DNA of 64,000 nucleotides from CATOSP01 sp965205385 (GCA_965205385.1 CBDBGS010000008.1:620001-684000), one strand, 5' to 3'; positions 52,843 through 61,623 are shown, counted from the first letter of the stretch. Numbers and translations are program-made. The notes: generated by a model from the letters alone, not told the origin.

Positions 52843-54124
52843 GACTCATAAAGTCCCGGGTACGTTGACCTATGGAAGTGGGATCACCTGCACATTGGAG
52901 TTATCGGGACAATTAAAAGACTGGTCCAGGAACGCCGAAATGCAGACCATACTCGGCCTCGTGAATGGGGGGATGCAATGCGTGACATTGCGTGATTGCC
53001 TTAAATGCTCCACTTCTGGCTTCATGGGCACGCCAGGAGCAACACAGAAGTATATTTGCCACCAAGTATTCAAAGGGAATCTGATGTTTCTAGGTGGCGA
53101 ACAAATAGACGCCGAATCGTTGACTGTTTCGATGTGGCCATTGCAGGAATGGTTGAGTGGGAGCAATTTAGTCGAATTTGACTGGTCCACAACAAGCCGG
53201 GAACCACGGTCCGCAAACTTCTTGCCCGATGAGTGCATAACCATCCCAGGTTGCCGGTCGGAGAACCTGGACTTTACTGTTGAGATATGGCGTAGTGCAG
53301 GATTGAGTACCGGGTGGACCCGTAAGGGGAATTGGCTGAAGGCCGAGCCGCTAAGTTGGGTCAGGTTAATTCCGGCAGAGCAAGTTCCGGTTGAAAGCCT
53401 CACCAAGCTAGTTTTTAGACTCCAACAGCTGTTGACAGTGCTTGTCAACGTGCCTGCTGTGGTCAACAGTGTCTCCTTTATAAGCCCGCTTGAAGTTGAC
53501 CCCGGACGGAACTGGTATAAGAATGTGGAGTTGTTTGCAGAATGGCTTGGTGGAAGAGGCGAAGATGACGCCCATATTCGTATCTACGACGGCGTGGGTA
53601 TAGGAGAGAGTGGGAGCGACATAATCCGAGAGTGGTTTAGGGTATGTGACGACTACGGTCCGGCGGTCGATTGGTTGCTATCTCACTATTTCACCCCTCA
53701 TATTCCCGTTGATTTACGATTCAATGCAGCCTTCACATCTGTGGAAAGATTGCTTTCCCAGTGTCTTGGACCCCACAGACCAGGCCGACTGGGAGGGTAT
53801 AGAAAGGGCGAATCAAGGGCGTCGGTGCCCAGCCTGATTCAGTTTATTGAGAGAGCAGGCTTGTCGGAAACTTGTTATTTCAAAGACATGGACTGTGGTG
53901 AGAGACGGGACTGGGCGGACCGCGTTATGAAGATACGAGATAACTATACCGCACATTTGGATTGGGGAGAGAACACCCTAGAGCCTGACGGTGAAGCATT
54001 TTTCCAACAATCGGAGGTTTTGATCTGCTTGGGCGTTGGGTTCCTGATGTCGCAAATGAAAATCCCAAGAGCGGTTATCACAGAAGTCTTGGACCGCAGA
54101 CTGCGGGACCGCATCATTGTTTGA
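52799..54124 (+). CDS. ApeA-like HEPN protein
   Basis: 441 residues. N-terminal half matches the ApeA N-terminal domain as I know it: GEFWIDGDETHKVPGTLTYG, then TILGLVNGGMQCVTLRDCL. C-terminal half has HEPN_Apea features ending with KIRDNYTAHLD, an R-x5-H RNase-type motif. ApeA is an anti-phage defence RNase system of bacteria. It is the last gene of the cargo operon. Confidence 0.82.
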   Translation: MSETKGGEFWIDGDETHKVPGTLTYGSGITCTLELSGQLKDWSRNAEMQTILGLVNGGMQCVTLRDCLKCSTSGFMGTPGATQKYICHQVFKGNLMFLGGEQIDAESLTVSMWPLQEWLSGSNLVEFDWSTTSREPRSANFLPDECITIPGCRSENLDFTVEIWRSAGLSTGWTRKGNWLKAEPLSWVRLIPAEQVPVESLTKLVFRLQQLLTVLVNVPAVVNSVSFISPLEVDPGRNWYKNVELFAEWLGGRGEDDAHIRIYDGVGIGESGSDIIREWFRVCDDYGPAVDWLLSHYFTPHIPVDLRFNAAFTSVERLLSQCLGPHRPGRLGGYRKGESRASVPSLIQFIERAGLSETCYFKDMDCGERRDWADRVMKIRDNYTAHLDWGENTLEPDGEAFFQQSEVLICLGVGFLMSQMKIPRAVITEVLDRRLRDRIIV

Positions 54125-54133
54125 CTGATGAGG

Positions 54134-54184
54134 GACTTTTTGTGCAGACCGCCGACTTTTTGTGCAGGAGGGACTTTTTGTGCA
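54134..54184 (+). repeat. Three direct repeats GACTTTTTGTGCA
   Basis: Copies at 54,134, 54,154 and 54,172, spaced 20 and 18 bases. Just inside the right end, after the ApeA stop. Possible transposase-binding or attenuation sites. Confidence 0.65.
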
Positions 54185-54204
54185 AAGCCCCCCCGGCGGA
54201 AAGG

Positions 54205-54357
54205 ATGCATCTGATGGAGGTCGTGATTGCGGCGTTAGCCTTCGGTTTCGTTATGGGCTGGGGCGGGGCGTCATGGACGAATATCGTCGGGCAATCGGGG
54301 CCCGTCAAAGCCCCAAATCCGGGGTTTCAGCCAATCCGATATTCGTCACTCATCTAG
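54205..54357 (+). CDS. Small membrane peptide near right end of transposon
   Basis: About 50 residues starting MHLMEVVIAALAFGFVMGWG, one TM helix. Weak ribosome site. May be chance. Confidence 0.3.
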   Translation: MHLMEVVIAALAFGFVMGWGGASWTNIVGQSGPVKAPNPGFQPIRYSSLI

Positions 54358-54413
54358 ACGGAGTCCGCTGGCCTATTTCCGCCGAGGGAGTTTCGCAATT
54401 TTCTCTGGAGGAA

Positions 54414-55256
54414 GGACACCGGGTGCAATCCATCACCGGCCATCCAGAGCGCGCCAATCCCTTCGGCGACCGGGTGCCGCTCCACCCATTCAACTTCGAC
54501 CGGCCAGACCTGCTGGAAGAGACGCTGCGCGGCACCGACACGCTGTTCAACACCTACTGGATCAGAGTTTCCCACAAGGGACGCACCCACGAGCAATGCG
54601 TTGAACAGACCAGGACCATGTTCCAAGCCGCCAGGGCCGCCGGGGTGAGGCGTATCGTCCACATCAGCATCACCAACCCAGACCCGGAGTCGCCTTTGCC
54701 CTACTTCCGGGGCAAGGGACAGCTGGAAGAGGCGCTGCGGACCACCGGCGTCACGTACGCCATCCTCCGGCCCACCGTCCTGTACAGCGCCGAGGACATC
54801 CTGCTGAACAACATCGCCTGGACGCTGCGCCGCTTCCCGGTGGTCCTGCTGCCGGGACGAGGCAACTACGGCATCCAGCCGGTCTTCGTCGAAGACCTGG
54901 CCAGGTTGGCCGTGGACGCGGCCCAGGGAGAGGACAACGTGGAAATCGACGCTGTGGGGCCTGAGGTATTCACCTACGCTGGCATGGTCAAGCTGCTCAG
55001 GGACCGGATAAGCGCTCACTGCCTGGTGCTCCCGTCCCCCCCGGCGCTGACCTACGCGGCCGGCCGGGTCCTGGGCCTGTTCCTCGGGGACATCGTACTC
55101 ACGAGGGACGAGATCAAGGGACTCTCCGCGGGGCTATTGGTGTCGAAGTCGGAGTCCCAACCGCCGACTCTCACCAGGCTCTCGGAATGGCTCGAGGAGA
55201 ACGGGGCCGGCCTGGGACGGCGCTACGCCTCGGAGATTCAACGGCACTACCGGTAG
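54414..55256 (+). pseudogene. NAD(P)-dependent epimerase, 3 prime part
   Basis: Resumes GHRVQSITGHPERANPFG, then FNTYWIRVSH, VRRIVHISITNP and TYAILRPTVLYS, as in NAD(P)-binding SDR/NmrA-like epimerases; ends RYASEIQRHYR. No start remains except by read-through. Substrate unknown. Confidence 0.85.
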
Positions 55257-55297
55257 ACGGACCGGAGCCCAACCAGCAGACGAAGAGGGACGGGAAA

Positions 55298-55594
55298 ATG
55301 CTCCACGACGCGAGAATCGTGGCCAACGAGGTGATCGCCAGATCCGCAAAGGCGGGAAGAGCCCTCACCCCCGCGGAGATCATGAACAAAGTCCACCTGG
55401 CCCACGCCATCATGCTGGGAACCCACCTCGTCGGCATGCGCCCCGGCCCCGAACTTCTCTATTCGACCAGCGGCCATCCCATAGGCATACCTTTCGAGCC
55501 GGGCGGCATCGTCCTCAGGGTTGCGGGAATCGGCCAGAACCACGGCATGGACCTCTCGGAGACACTCATCAGCGCATCCCGGGCCGAACACTGA
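55298..55594 (+). CDS. Panacea (SocA-like) domain-type protein, short
   Basis: 98 residues. LHDARIVANEVIARSAKAG, LTPAEIMNKVHLAHAIMLG resembles the N-terminal Panacea/DUF4065 antitoxin-type domain. Shorter than typical (about 150). Inference by similarity to memory. Confidence 0.5.
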   Translation: MLHDARIVANEVIARSAKAGRALTPAEIMNKVHLAHAIMLGTHLVGMRPGPELLYSTSGHPIGIPFEPGGIVLRVAGIGQNHGMDLSETLISASRAEH

Positions 55595-55614
55595 ATACGG
55601 GAAAGAAGGAAAAG

Positions 55615-56454
55615 ATGAACACCAACACCAACGTCAACGTCCTGTACCACCGCGACTGCGCCGACGGGTTCGGCGCCGCCTGGGCGGCATACCGGAAACT
55701 GGGATATGCCGGAGTGCGCTATCACTCCTGCAGCTACGGCGAGCCGCCGCCGGAGATGAAACACGGGAGCGTGGTCTACATCCTGGACTTCTCCTTTCCC
55801 AGGAATGTGATGTTGGAACTCATGGAACGGCACGAGGTGGTCCTGTTGGACCATCACGAGACCGCGGAGGAGGAAATCGGAGATCTGCCCGGCTGCCACT
55901 TCGATACATCACACAGCGGGGCCGTCCTGGCCTGGCGCTGGTTCCACGAAGAGTCGAAGATACCGGAGATACCGGAGATACCGGAGATACTCCTCTACGT
56001 TGAGGACCGGGACCTGTGGAAGTGGGAGCTGCCCGATTCCCGGGATATCTCGGCCGCCCTGGAGTCATACCCCAAGGACTTCAGAGTATGGGACCAACTG
56101 GACGCCGGGAAACTGGCCCGGGAGGGAGAAGCCATCCTGCGGCACAACCGGCTGCAGGTGGAGAGAATCGTCCGGCATTCCGGTTGGCGGACAATTGGCG
56201 ACTGGACTGTGCCGGTGGTGAACACGCCGCTGCTTGCGTCCGAGGCCTGTGAGGCGTTGCTGGAGAAGTTCCCGGACGCGCCCTTCGCGGCGGCCTACCA
56301 TGACCGGGGAGACCAACGGAAGTGGAGTCTCAGAAGCGGCGGGGAGTTCGACGTATCGGAAGTTGCGCGGTCTCTGGGCGGCGGAGGACACTCACATGCG
56401 GCGGGTTTTCTGACGGCCGGCCCTGACGCCGCACCGCCGTCACGACCCCGTTGA
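55615..56454 (+). CDS. DHH/DHHA1-family phosphoesterase
   Basis: 279 residues. N-terminal NVLYHRDCADGFGA (DHD-like metal site), LLDHHETA (DHH) and C-terminal GGGHSHAAGF (DHHA1 motif). Hydrolyses nucleotide oligomers or phosphodiesters. A 9-bp repeat gives IPEIPEIPEI in the middle. Confidence 0.88.
   Translation: MNTNTNVNVLYHRDCADGFGAAWAAYRKLGYAGVRYHSCSYGEPPPEMKHGSVVYILDFSFPRNVMLELMERHEVVLLDHHETAEEEIGDLPGCHFDTSHSGAVLAWRWFHEESKIPEIPEIPEILLYVEDRDLWKWELPDSRDISAALESYPKDFRVWDQLDAGKLAREGEAILRHNRLQVERIVRHSGWRTIGDWTVPVVNTPLLASEACEALLEKFPDAPFAAAYHDRGDQRKWSLRSGGEFDVSEVARSLGGGGHSHAAGFLTAGPDAAPPSRPR
55968..55990 (+). repeat. 9-bp tandem repeat in the DHH gene
   Basis: GATACCGGA repeated about three times; encodes IPE triplet. 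Confidence 0.6.
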
Positions 56455-56496
56455 TAAAGAAACCCAGGGGGGTGTGGACATTCAGAGAGGTGGACC

Positions 56497-56700
56497 TTGC
56501 TTGAGTGCCAAACCTGTCAGAAGTCAATCAGCGAGGAATCGGTTGGCATGGTCCTTGAGCCCGCGGACGGAGGGACGGTGTTTTTATGTCTCGCGTGTGC
56601 AGATGCGGTGCAAGACTTATTGCACGGTATATACGGACTCAGAATAGACCCCGATACGATGGAAATCGTGGAAATGGGACCAGATGTCCACATACCCTAG
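56497..56700 (+). CDS. Small two-CxxC protein
   Basis: 67 residues from TTG with an AGAGAGG site. CQTCQKS and CLACADA, a likely zinc site. Unknown function. Confidence 0.5.
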   Translation: MLECQTCQKSISEESVGMVLEPADGGTVFLCLACADAVQDLLHGIYGLRIDPDTMEIVEMGPDVHIP

Positions 56701-56755
56701 CGAATAACCTCAAGGGGCTCACGCGCCCGGAGAAGAAAAGATTCTAAGGATAAAG

Positions 56756-57865
56756 ATGCCGCCGAAGGTCCACGGCGTCATGCCCATCCAGGAACTGAGG
56801 AAAGCGGCGGCCGGGGGCATGATCGTCAGCCCCCACTCTCCGATACCCCGGGAGAACCTCCAGCCCGCCAGCCTGGACCTGCGGCTGGGCAATATGGCCC
56901 ACCGGCTCCGGTGCAGCTTTCTGCCCCACAACGGCAGCGTCGAGGGCCGGCTGGAGGACCTGGCAATGGAGTCCCTACCCCTGGACCGGGGAGCTGTGTT
57001 GGAAATCAACCGGCCCTACCTGGCGCCCCTCATGGAGGAGTTGGACCTGCCGCCGGACACCCGGGCCCGCGCCAACCCCCGGAGCTCCACCGGGAGGATG
57101 GACCTGTTCACCCGGATCATCACCGACGGTTCCGCCCAGTTCGACAACGTCGCTCCCGGATACCGGGGCCGGATGTACCTGGAGATCGTATCCAGGTCCT
57201 TCGCCTGCCGGATCAGGACCGGGATCTCCCTGAACCAGGTCCGGTTCCTGCGAGGGGACCCCCGGATCAGCGGAGACGACCTGTTGGAACGGCACCTACG
57301 GGAGCCCCTGGCGCTGCTGGAAGGAGGACCCTGCCTGTTCGGCCCAGGAGAACTGGACGGGGGAGTACCCCTCAGCGTGGACCTGGCCGGGGGCGGGAAC
57401 GAAAACGGGACGGTGGGATACCGGGCACGCCGGAACAGCGGGCTGCTCGACCTGACCGAGGCGGGCGGCAATCAGGCCGGGGACTTCTGGGAACCGGTAC
57501 AGGCCGAGCCCGGCCGGAAGCTCGTGCTAGAGCCCGAGGAGCTCTATCTCCTGGCCTCCCGGGAGGCGATGCGGATACCGCCGGACCTGGCGGCGGAGAT
57601 GGTGGCGCTGGACCCCCGGAGCGGGGAGTTCCGGACCCACTACGCGGGGTTCTTCGACCCGGGGTTCGGGTACGAAGGAGAGGCGGCCAGGGCGGTGATG
57701 GAGATCCGGGCCCACGACGCGCCATTCATGCTGGAGCACGGCCAGCCGGTGTGCCGGCTGGAGTTCGAGGAGATGTTGGCGGAGCCGGAGGTACTCTACG
57801 GGGCCGGCGCCGGGTCGTCCTACCAGGGGCAGGGACTCCGGCTCAGCAAGTACTTCCGGCAGTGA
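56756..57865 (+). CDS. dcd: 2-prime-deoxycytidine 5-prime-triphosphate deaminase (tandem type)
   Basis: 369 residues, the length of the two-domain dCTP deaminase. ASLDLRLG, ARANPRSSTGRMDLFTRII, YRGRMYLEIV and NQVRFLRG in the first half, and a repeat of the fold with a C-terminal GLRLSKYFRQ. Makes dUTP from dCTP toward dTTP; pairs logically with UDG and the reductase. Confidence 0.9.
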   Translation: MPPKVHGVMPIQELRKAAAGGMIVSPHSPIPRENLQPASLDLRLGNMAHRLRCSFLPHNGSVEGRLEDLAMESLPLDRGAVLEINRPYLAPLMEELDLPPDTRARANPRSSTGRMDLFTRIITDGSAQFDNVAPGYRGRMYLEIVSRSFACRIRTGISLNQVRFLRGDPRISGDDLLERHLREPLALLEGGPCLFGPGELDGGVPLSVDLAGGGNENGTVGYRARRNSGLLDLTEAGGNQAGDFWEPVQAEPGRKLVLEPEELYLLASREAMRIPPDLAAEMVALDPRSGEFRTHYAGFFDPGFGYEGEAARAVMEIRAHDAPFMLEHGQPVCRLEFEEMLAEPEVLYGAGAGSSYQGQGLRLSKYFRQ

Positions 57866-58033
57866 CGGAGCCTGGACATGATGGACGGAGCAAGATCCGG
57901 CGGATAGAACGCCAGGAACAGGAAGCGGTCCACGCCTCTGCTACCTGCAACGTTTTTTCCTCATCGTTCACACCGCCACCACATCCCGCCAACAGGATCA
58001 GGGTGATACCCGTTACCAATCATCCGATCCGTG

Positions 58034-58255
58034 TCACTGCCTAGGTTCATGTCTCGAATTCCATTTGACAGCCCTCCTAATCCGTCCTATGGCATCGTCC
58101 ACCGCCTGGGGCAATACAACTGGCCGCTGGGCGCGTAGCCGAATCTCACGTATCGCCGCTCCGAGTGGGTTGCGAGACCGTGGAAGGTTGAATTCGCAGT
58201 CCTTGCAGGTGCAATAGGGCGGGTGTTCGTAGTACCAGTTGGATCGACCGGGCAC
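58034..58255 (-). CDS. Small zinc-binding protein, reverse strand
   Basis: 73 residues; NWYYEHPPYCTCKDCEFN is a CxCxxC site I have seen in small chromosomal or plasmid proteins. The only clear reverse gene in the element. Confidence 0.6.
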   Translation of the reverse strand: MPGRSNWYYEHPPYCTCKDCEFNLPRSRNPLGAAIREIRLRAQRPVVLPQAVDDAIGRIRRAVKWNSRHEPRQ

Positions 58256-58408
58256 GGCTCACTCCATCGTCATTCCGTCGGGCTTGGGGGTTATTCCAGC
58301 GCCGGTACATGATAACACCGGCGCCAGCCAGCGCGGGCTCGGACACACACCACCCGCCGTCCCAGCCGGAAGGCAACCCGCCAAAAGACGGCTTGCAGGG
58401 GAGAAGGA

Positions 58409-58714
58409 ATGCTCTACGTCGACCACGTCAGAATACCGTTTGGGCGGATGTTGATGAACCACCTCATGGCGGACACGCCGGAGGAACTCCGGGAGGCGGC
58501 GGAACAGTTGGGCCTGTCAGCCTACATACAGAGCCCGGGAACGGAGAAGGAGCACCTGGACGTATCGGAGACAAAGCGGCGGGAGGCGTTGGCAATGGGG
58601 GCCAGGCCGGTCACGGGAAAGGAGATGGTCAACCTGGTCCGGGGCAAGAGGGGCGCGAACGGCGAAACCGATGCAATGGCGGAAAAGCAAATTGTGGTAG
58701 ATTCCTGTCACTGA
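58409..58714 (+). CDS. DUF4031 protein
   Basis: 101 residues. MLYVDHVRIPFGRMLMNHLM, ADTPEELREAAEQLGL, ETKRREALAMGARPV match DUF4031, common in phages and plasmids, function unknown. GGGGAGAAGG site. Confidence 0.82.
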   Translation: MLYVDHVRIPFGRMLMNHLMADTPEELREAAEQLGLSAYIQSPGTEKEHLDVSETKRREALAMGARPVTGKEMVNLVRGKRGANGETDAMAEKQIVVDSCH

Positions 58715-58771
58715 TAGACTGAAAAACTCAGTCAACTCCCGGGGCGAAACCTTGGATTCCAGAGGGAAAAT

Positions 58772-58942
58772 ATGGCAGAGGACATTCCCGAAGCGAGTTT
58801 GCCTGTACCTGAACGGAAGAGGCGCCATCCGCTCGTGGCCTGGGTCATAGGGACGTTGCGAATCATGTGGTTCGCGGTTCGCCACCCCGGCAAGCCGGCA
58901 TGGATTGACCATCGCACAGGGGAAGTGTGGGCGGCAGAATAG
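58772..58942 (+). CDS. Small membrane protein, 56 aa
   Basis: ATG with AGAGGGAAAA. A hydrophobic segment (LVAWVIGTLRIMWFAV) follows a proline/basic N-terminus. Unknown. Confidence 0.45.
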   Translation: MAEDIPEASLPVPERKRRHPLVAWVIGTLRIMWFAVRHPGKPAWIDHRTGEVWAAE

Positions 58943-59384
58943 ACTGCGGCGTTCTACCCAAAATGTCCTTCCCTAGACTGCATTTCGGTTCCTCTTTGGT
59001 CTCACCGCCGCAACGGCGAACAGACGAAAACGATAGGTCCCAGGACCAAGAACCACCCCGGTAGACGGTGCGAAGCGCCAGGCAAGACCCCAACTTACGA
59101 CCGCCCACTTCCGCATTCAGTCCCAGCGTCCCCTGTCGGCCATCTCCACATGCCATTGTTGCCTGCCGTCCCCGGCGCTCGCCATCCGGCCGGGGGCCGG
59201 CTGTTGGCGTCAGGGCAGTTGCACCAAACCTCTCCCACGTCCCGTTGCGTCAACATGGCGGAATAGCCCCTCAACTCCGTGCGGCGCATTGAAGTCGTGG
59301 AGGACGATCCACGCTCCCGCCCACATCCCCATACCGGACAACAAGCTGGACAACTGGAAGAGATGCTCAGGTAATCGCTCCGGG
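58943..59384. other. Long non-coding stretch
   Basis: No supported gene on either strand; short overlapping frames only. The right end holds a hairpin. Confidence 0.4.
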
Positions 59385-59421
59385 GGCCGGCCCCGTTGCT
59401 GTGCGCTGGCTGGGGCCGGCC
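59385..59421 (+). terminator. GC hairpin before the LPD29 gene
   Basis: 10-bp stem GGCCGGCCCC / GGGGCCGGCC with GTTGCTGTGCGCTGGCT loop, similar in loop order to the hairpin at 43,711. Confidence 0.5.
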
Positions 59422-59524
59422 TGAGAGATACCCGTCTGGACGGCAACCACCGAGAGAACAAATAGATTGGCATCGGCGAACCCGCCGGGGAAATCAGGAT
59501 GAAAAATCAAGAGGGAGACCGGTA

Positions 59525-59953
59525 ATGAGAACATCTGAAAAGAGCCCGCCCGCGATGGCGGCCGCACAGATACGGAAGAAACTGAAGGAGGCCGGGATAC
59601 CGGCCCGGGTGACCAGCCGCAGCCGGGGCACGTCATCGGTGGACGTGGCCGTAACCGATCAGGCCCCGGAGGCTGCCGCGGAGATCGAACGGATAACGGC
59701 GCCGTACCGGCTCGGGAACTTCGACGGGATGACGGACTCCTACGTCGTCGACAACGCCCGTAAGGACGTACCCCAGGCGCGCTACGTCCATGTGGAGAAC
59801 CGGCCGTCCGAGGAGATGCGCCTGGAGCTGGAGAAGTTCGTGAAGAGGCGGTACGGAGACGGGGACATGCTGAACACTCACCGGGTGTACGCGGGGCTTC
59901 CGCCGTACGGCCGGGCCTTCTGGGACGCCCGGGAAGACGAGAAGCAACCGTGA
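59525..59953 (+). CDS. LPD29-domain protein
   Basis: 142 residues. IRKKLKEAGIPARVTSRSRG, SSVDVAVTD and FDGMTDSYVV match the LPD29 domain of mobile-element polyvalent proteins; here stand-alone. Function unknown. Confidence 0.75.
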   Translation: MRTSEKSPPAMAAAQIRKKLKEAGIPARVTSRSRGTSSVDVAVTDQAPEAAAEIERITAPYRLGNFDGMTDSYVVDNARKDVPQARYVHVENRPSEEMRLELEKFVKRRYGDGDMLNTHRVYAGLPPYGRAFWDAREDEKQP

Positions 59954-60165
59954 CCCAGGAGCAGAAGGAATGGATCGACCGCCAGGACCACCTGGGCCTG
60001 CTGAGGAGGTGGCGCTTCGGGGAGGTAGGCGACACCATCTTCCAGGGAGAGGCCGGCGAGTACTACGCCAGGGCAATGCGGGAAAAACGGGCGCTGACCC
60101 CGGACCGGGGAGCGCGGGACAGCAAGCAACTCGGATGGAACCCCCAGTGGACGGGCCCACGGTGA
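59950..60165 (+). CDS. Hypothetical protein, 71 aa
   Basis: GTG start overlapping the previous stop as GTGA. Helical; W-rich. Unknown. Confidence 0.5.
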   Translation: MTQEQKEWIDRQDHLGLLRRWRFGEVGDTIFQGEAGEYYARAMREKRALTPDRGARDSKQLGWNPQWTGPR

Positions 60166-60279
60166 ACTCCCGGACGAACGGAAAACGGACGGCGCGGGCC
60201 CACGGACGGACTGCCAAAAGACCACCCAGCCGGGGCGTCAGTTCACAAAGAAAGCGGTACGCACCGCACCAGGAAAGAG

Positions 60280-60618
60280 ATGATAAACGCGTACATCGGG
60301 CCGGACCCGGAGGCCAGGAGCCTCCGGCCCGGCATCATCAATCAAGACGTCATGGACGCCCTGGCCCACGCGCTGCAATGCAGCGCCTTCACCTCCGCCG
60401 AGGTACACCGCGAGGCGGGGCTGGAGGACCTCCTGCACGGCAACGGCCGGGTCGTCGGCCACTTCGGGTCCAGCAGTCTCAGATACTACACCCACCACGA
60501 CGATCCCAACTGGGCGGTGGTCTTCGACAACGATTGCCCGGGGGACCCCGAGCGGGGCGCGCGGCTGCTGGCGCCCCTGTTGGAACGCGAGAATGAGAAG
60601 GAGAGAGAAACGAAATGA
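60280..60618 (+). CDS. Hypothetical protein, 112 aa
   Basis: ATG with AGGAAAGAG. DALAHALQCSAFTSAEV; VVFDNDCPGDPERGARLL. Overlaps next by ATGA. Unknown. Confidence 0.58.
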   Translation: MINAYIGPDPEARSLRPGIINQDVMDALAHALQCSAFTSAEVHREAGLEDLLHGNGRVVGHFGSSSLRYYTHHDDPNWAVVFDNDCPGDPERGARLLAPLLERENEKERETK

Positions 60619-61064
60619 GCGATAGGTGGGAGGGATGCCTGGTGTCCAACCGGCTCAACCTCTGGTACGACGATCATTTGAACCACTGGGTGCTGTCGGG
60701 AAAGGACGAGTACCTAGCAGCCACCGGGTCCGCAGGACAAATGATGCGGCTCGCGCTGGCCATCCTGGAGCGCATGCCGGATACGGACGAAAACGGGCCG
60801 CCGGTGAGGCTGGACGAGGAGTGCGAAGCCCTGCCGCCCATCGGAGCGATGCTGCTGGAGACCGCGGCGAACCTGGCCCGGGACCAGACCGGGATCATGA
60901 CCGGCGAGCAGTGCACCCGGCTAGCCGGAGGGCTCATGGCCGTGGCTGCCCACATGCTCCGGTCGCAATCTGACAAGGCGTGGAGTTACTGCCGGGAGCC
61001 CCAGTTTCCCTTCAGCATGAGGCTGGACCCGGACCCGGCGAGTCCGGGAAGGAAAGAGAAATGA
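60615..61064 (+). CDS. Hypothetical protein, 149 aa
   Basis: ATGA overlap. Helical repeats (AGQMMRLALAILERMP; GEQCTRLAGGLMAVAAHMLR). Unknown. Confidence 0.58.
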   Translation: MSDRWEGCLVSNRLNLWYDDHLNHWVLSGKDEYLAATGSAGQMMRLALAILERMPDTDENGPPVRLDEECEALPPIGAMLLETAANLARDQTGIMTGEQCTRLAGGLMAVAAHMLRSQSDKAWSYCREPQFPFSMRLDPDPASPGRKEK

Positions 61065-61432
61065 CCGAGTTCGAGAACATCGAGGCGTTCTACACAGCCA
61101 GGGGCGGCCGGCCCTCCCCGGAATCCGACTACGGCGGATTCAACTGGGACGACCACGCGGTGGACTCCTGGATTCGGCCGCCGCACATCTCGAGTGGACA
61201 TAGCTACATGGTGGTCCACGCCCGGGAGACCGGCGACTGGTATGCGGCCCGCGGCATTACGGACGGGCCGGTGCTTCTCCTGGGCACGCTGGCGAGGCCG
61301 GGCGTCCCAGAGAAGGACGTACACGAGTTCTTCCGCGACTGGGCTGACCGGAACGGCCCCGGCCGTCCGCTGTCGTGGTTCCGGGACCGCATCGCCGCGT
61401 TCAACGAGCAGAACCCGAGGGAGGACTTATGA
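61061..61432 (+). CDS. Hypothetical protein, 123 aa
   Basis: ATGA overlap with the previous gene. FYTARGGRPSPESDYGGFNW and later WADRNGPGRPLSWFRDR. Unknown, same operon. Confidence 0.58.
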   Translation: MTEFENIEAFYTARGGRPSPESDYGGFNWDDHAVDSWIRPPHISSGHSYMVVHARETGDWYAARGITDGPVLLLGTLARPGVPEKDVHEFFRDWADRNGPGRPLSWFRDRIAAFNEQNPREDL

Positions 61433-61623
61433 AACAGCCGGAAACCCCCGCCCTCACGGAGGGGACGGAGACAAGGCTCATCCGGCGCCACGGCCACTTC
61501 ATCGACTCAGACCGCCGCGGCAACTGCTCCTTCTGCGGGGGCAGGCCGGGAAGCGCCGCGGTCAGGCGCCCCGATGAGCAGGAAACTCAAGGCAAACAGG
61601 CAGAACGGAAGGAGAGAAAATAG
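61429..61623 (+). CDS. Small protein with CSFCGG, 64 aa
   Basis: ATGA overlap. One CxxC pair (CSFCGG) and a charged tail; fits a small metal-binding protein. Confidence 0.5.
   Translation: MKQPETPALTEGTETRLIRRHGHFIDSDRRGNCSFCGGRPGSAAVRRPDEQETQGKQAERKERK

Larger units (their letters stand above)
50682..54413. mobile_element. 3.7-kb cargo transposon with 17-bp TIR and 8-bp target duplication
   Basis: TIRs at 50,690-50,706 and 54,389-54,405 are perfect (GAGAAAATTGCGAAACT). Flanking TGGAGGAA occurs at 50,682-50,689 and 54,406-54,413. Removing 3,724 bp joins the epimerase in frame (EE-GHRVQS). No transposase gene was found inside, so it is probably mobilised in trans. Lower GC than its surroundings. 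Confidence 0.88.

Noticed and set aside
58863..59156. Reverse 97-codon frame
   Set aside because: No motif, no ribosome site, unusual composition.
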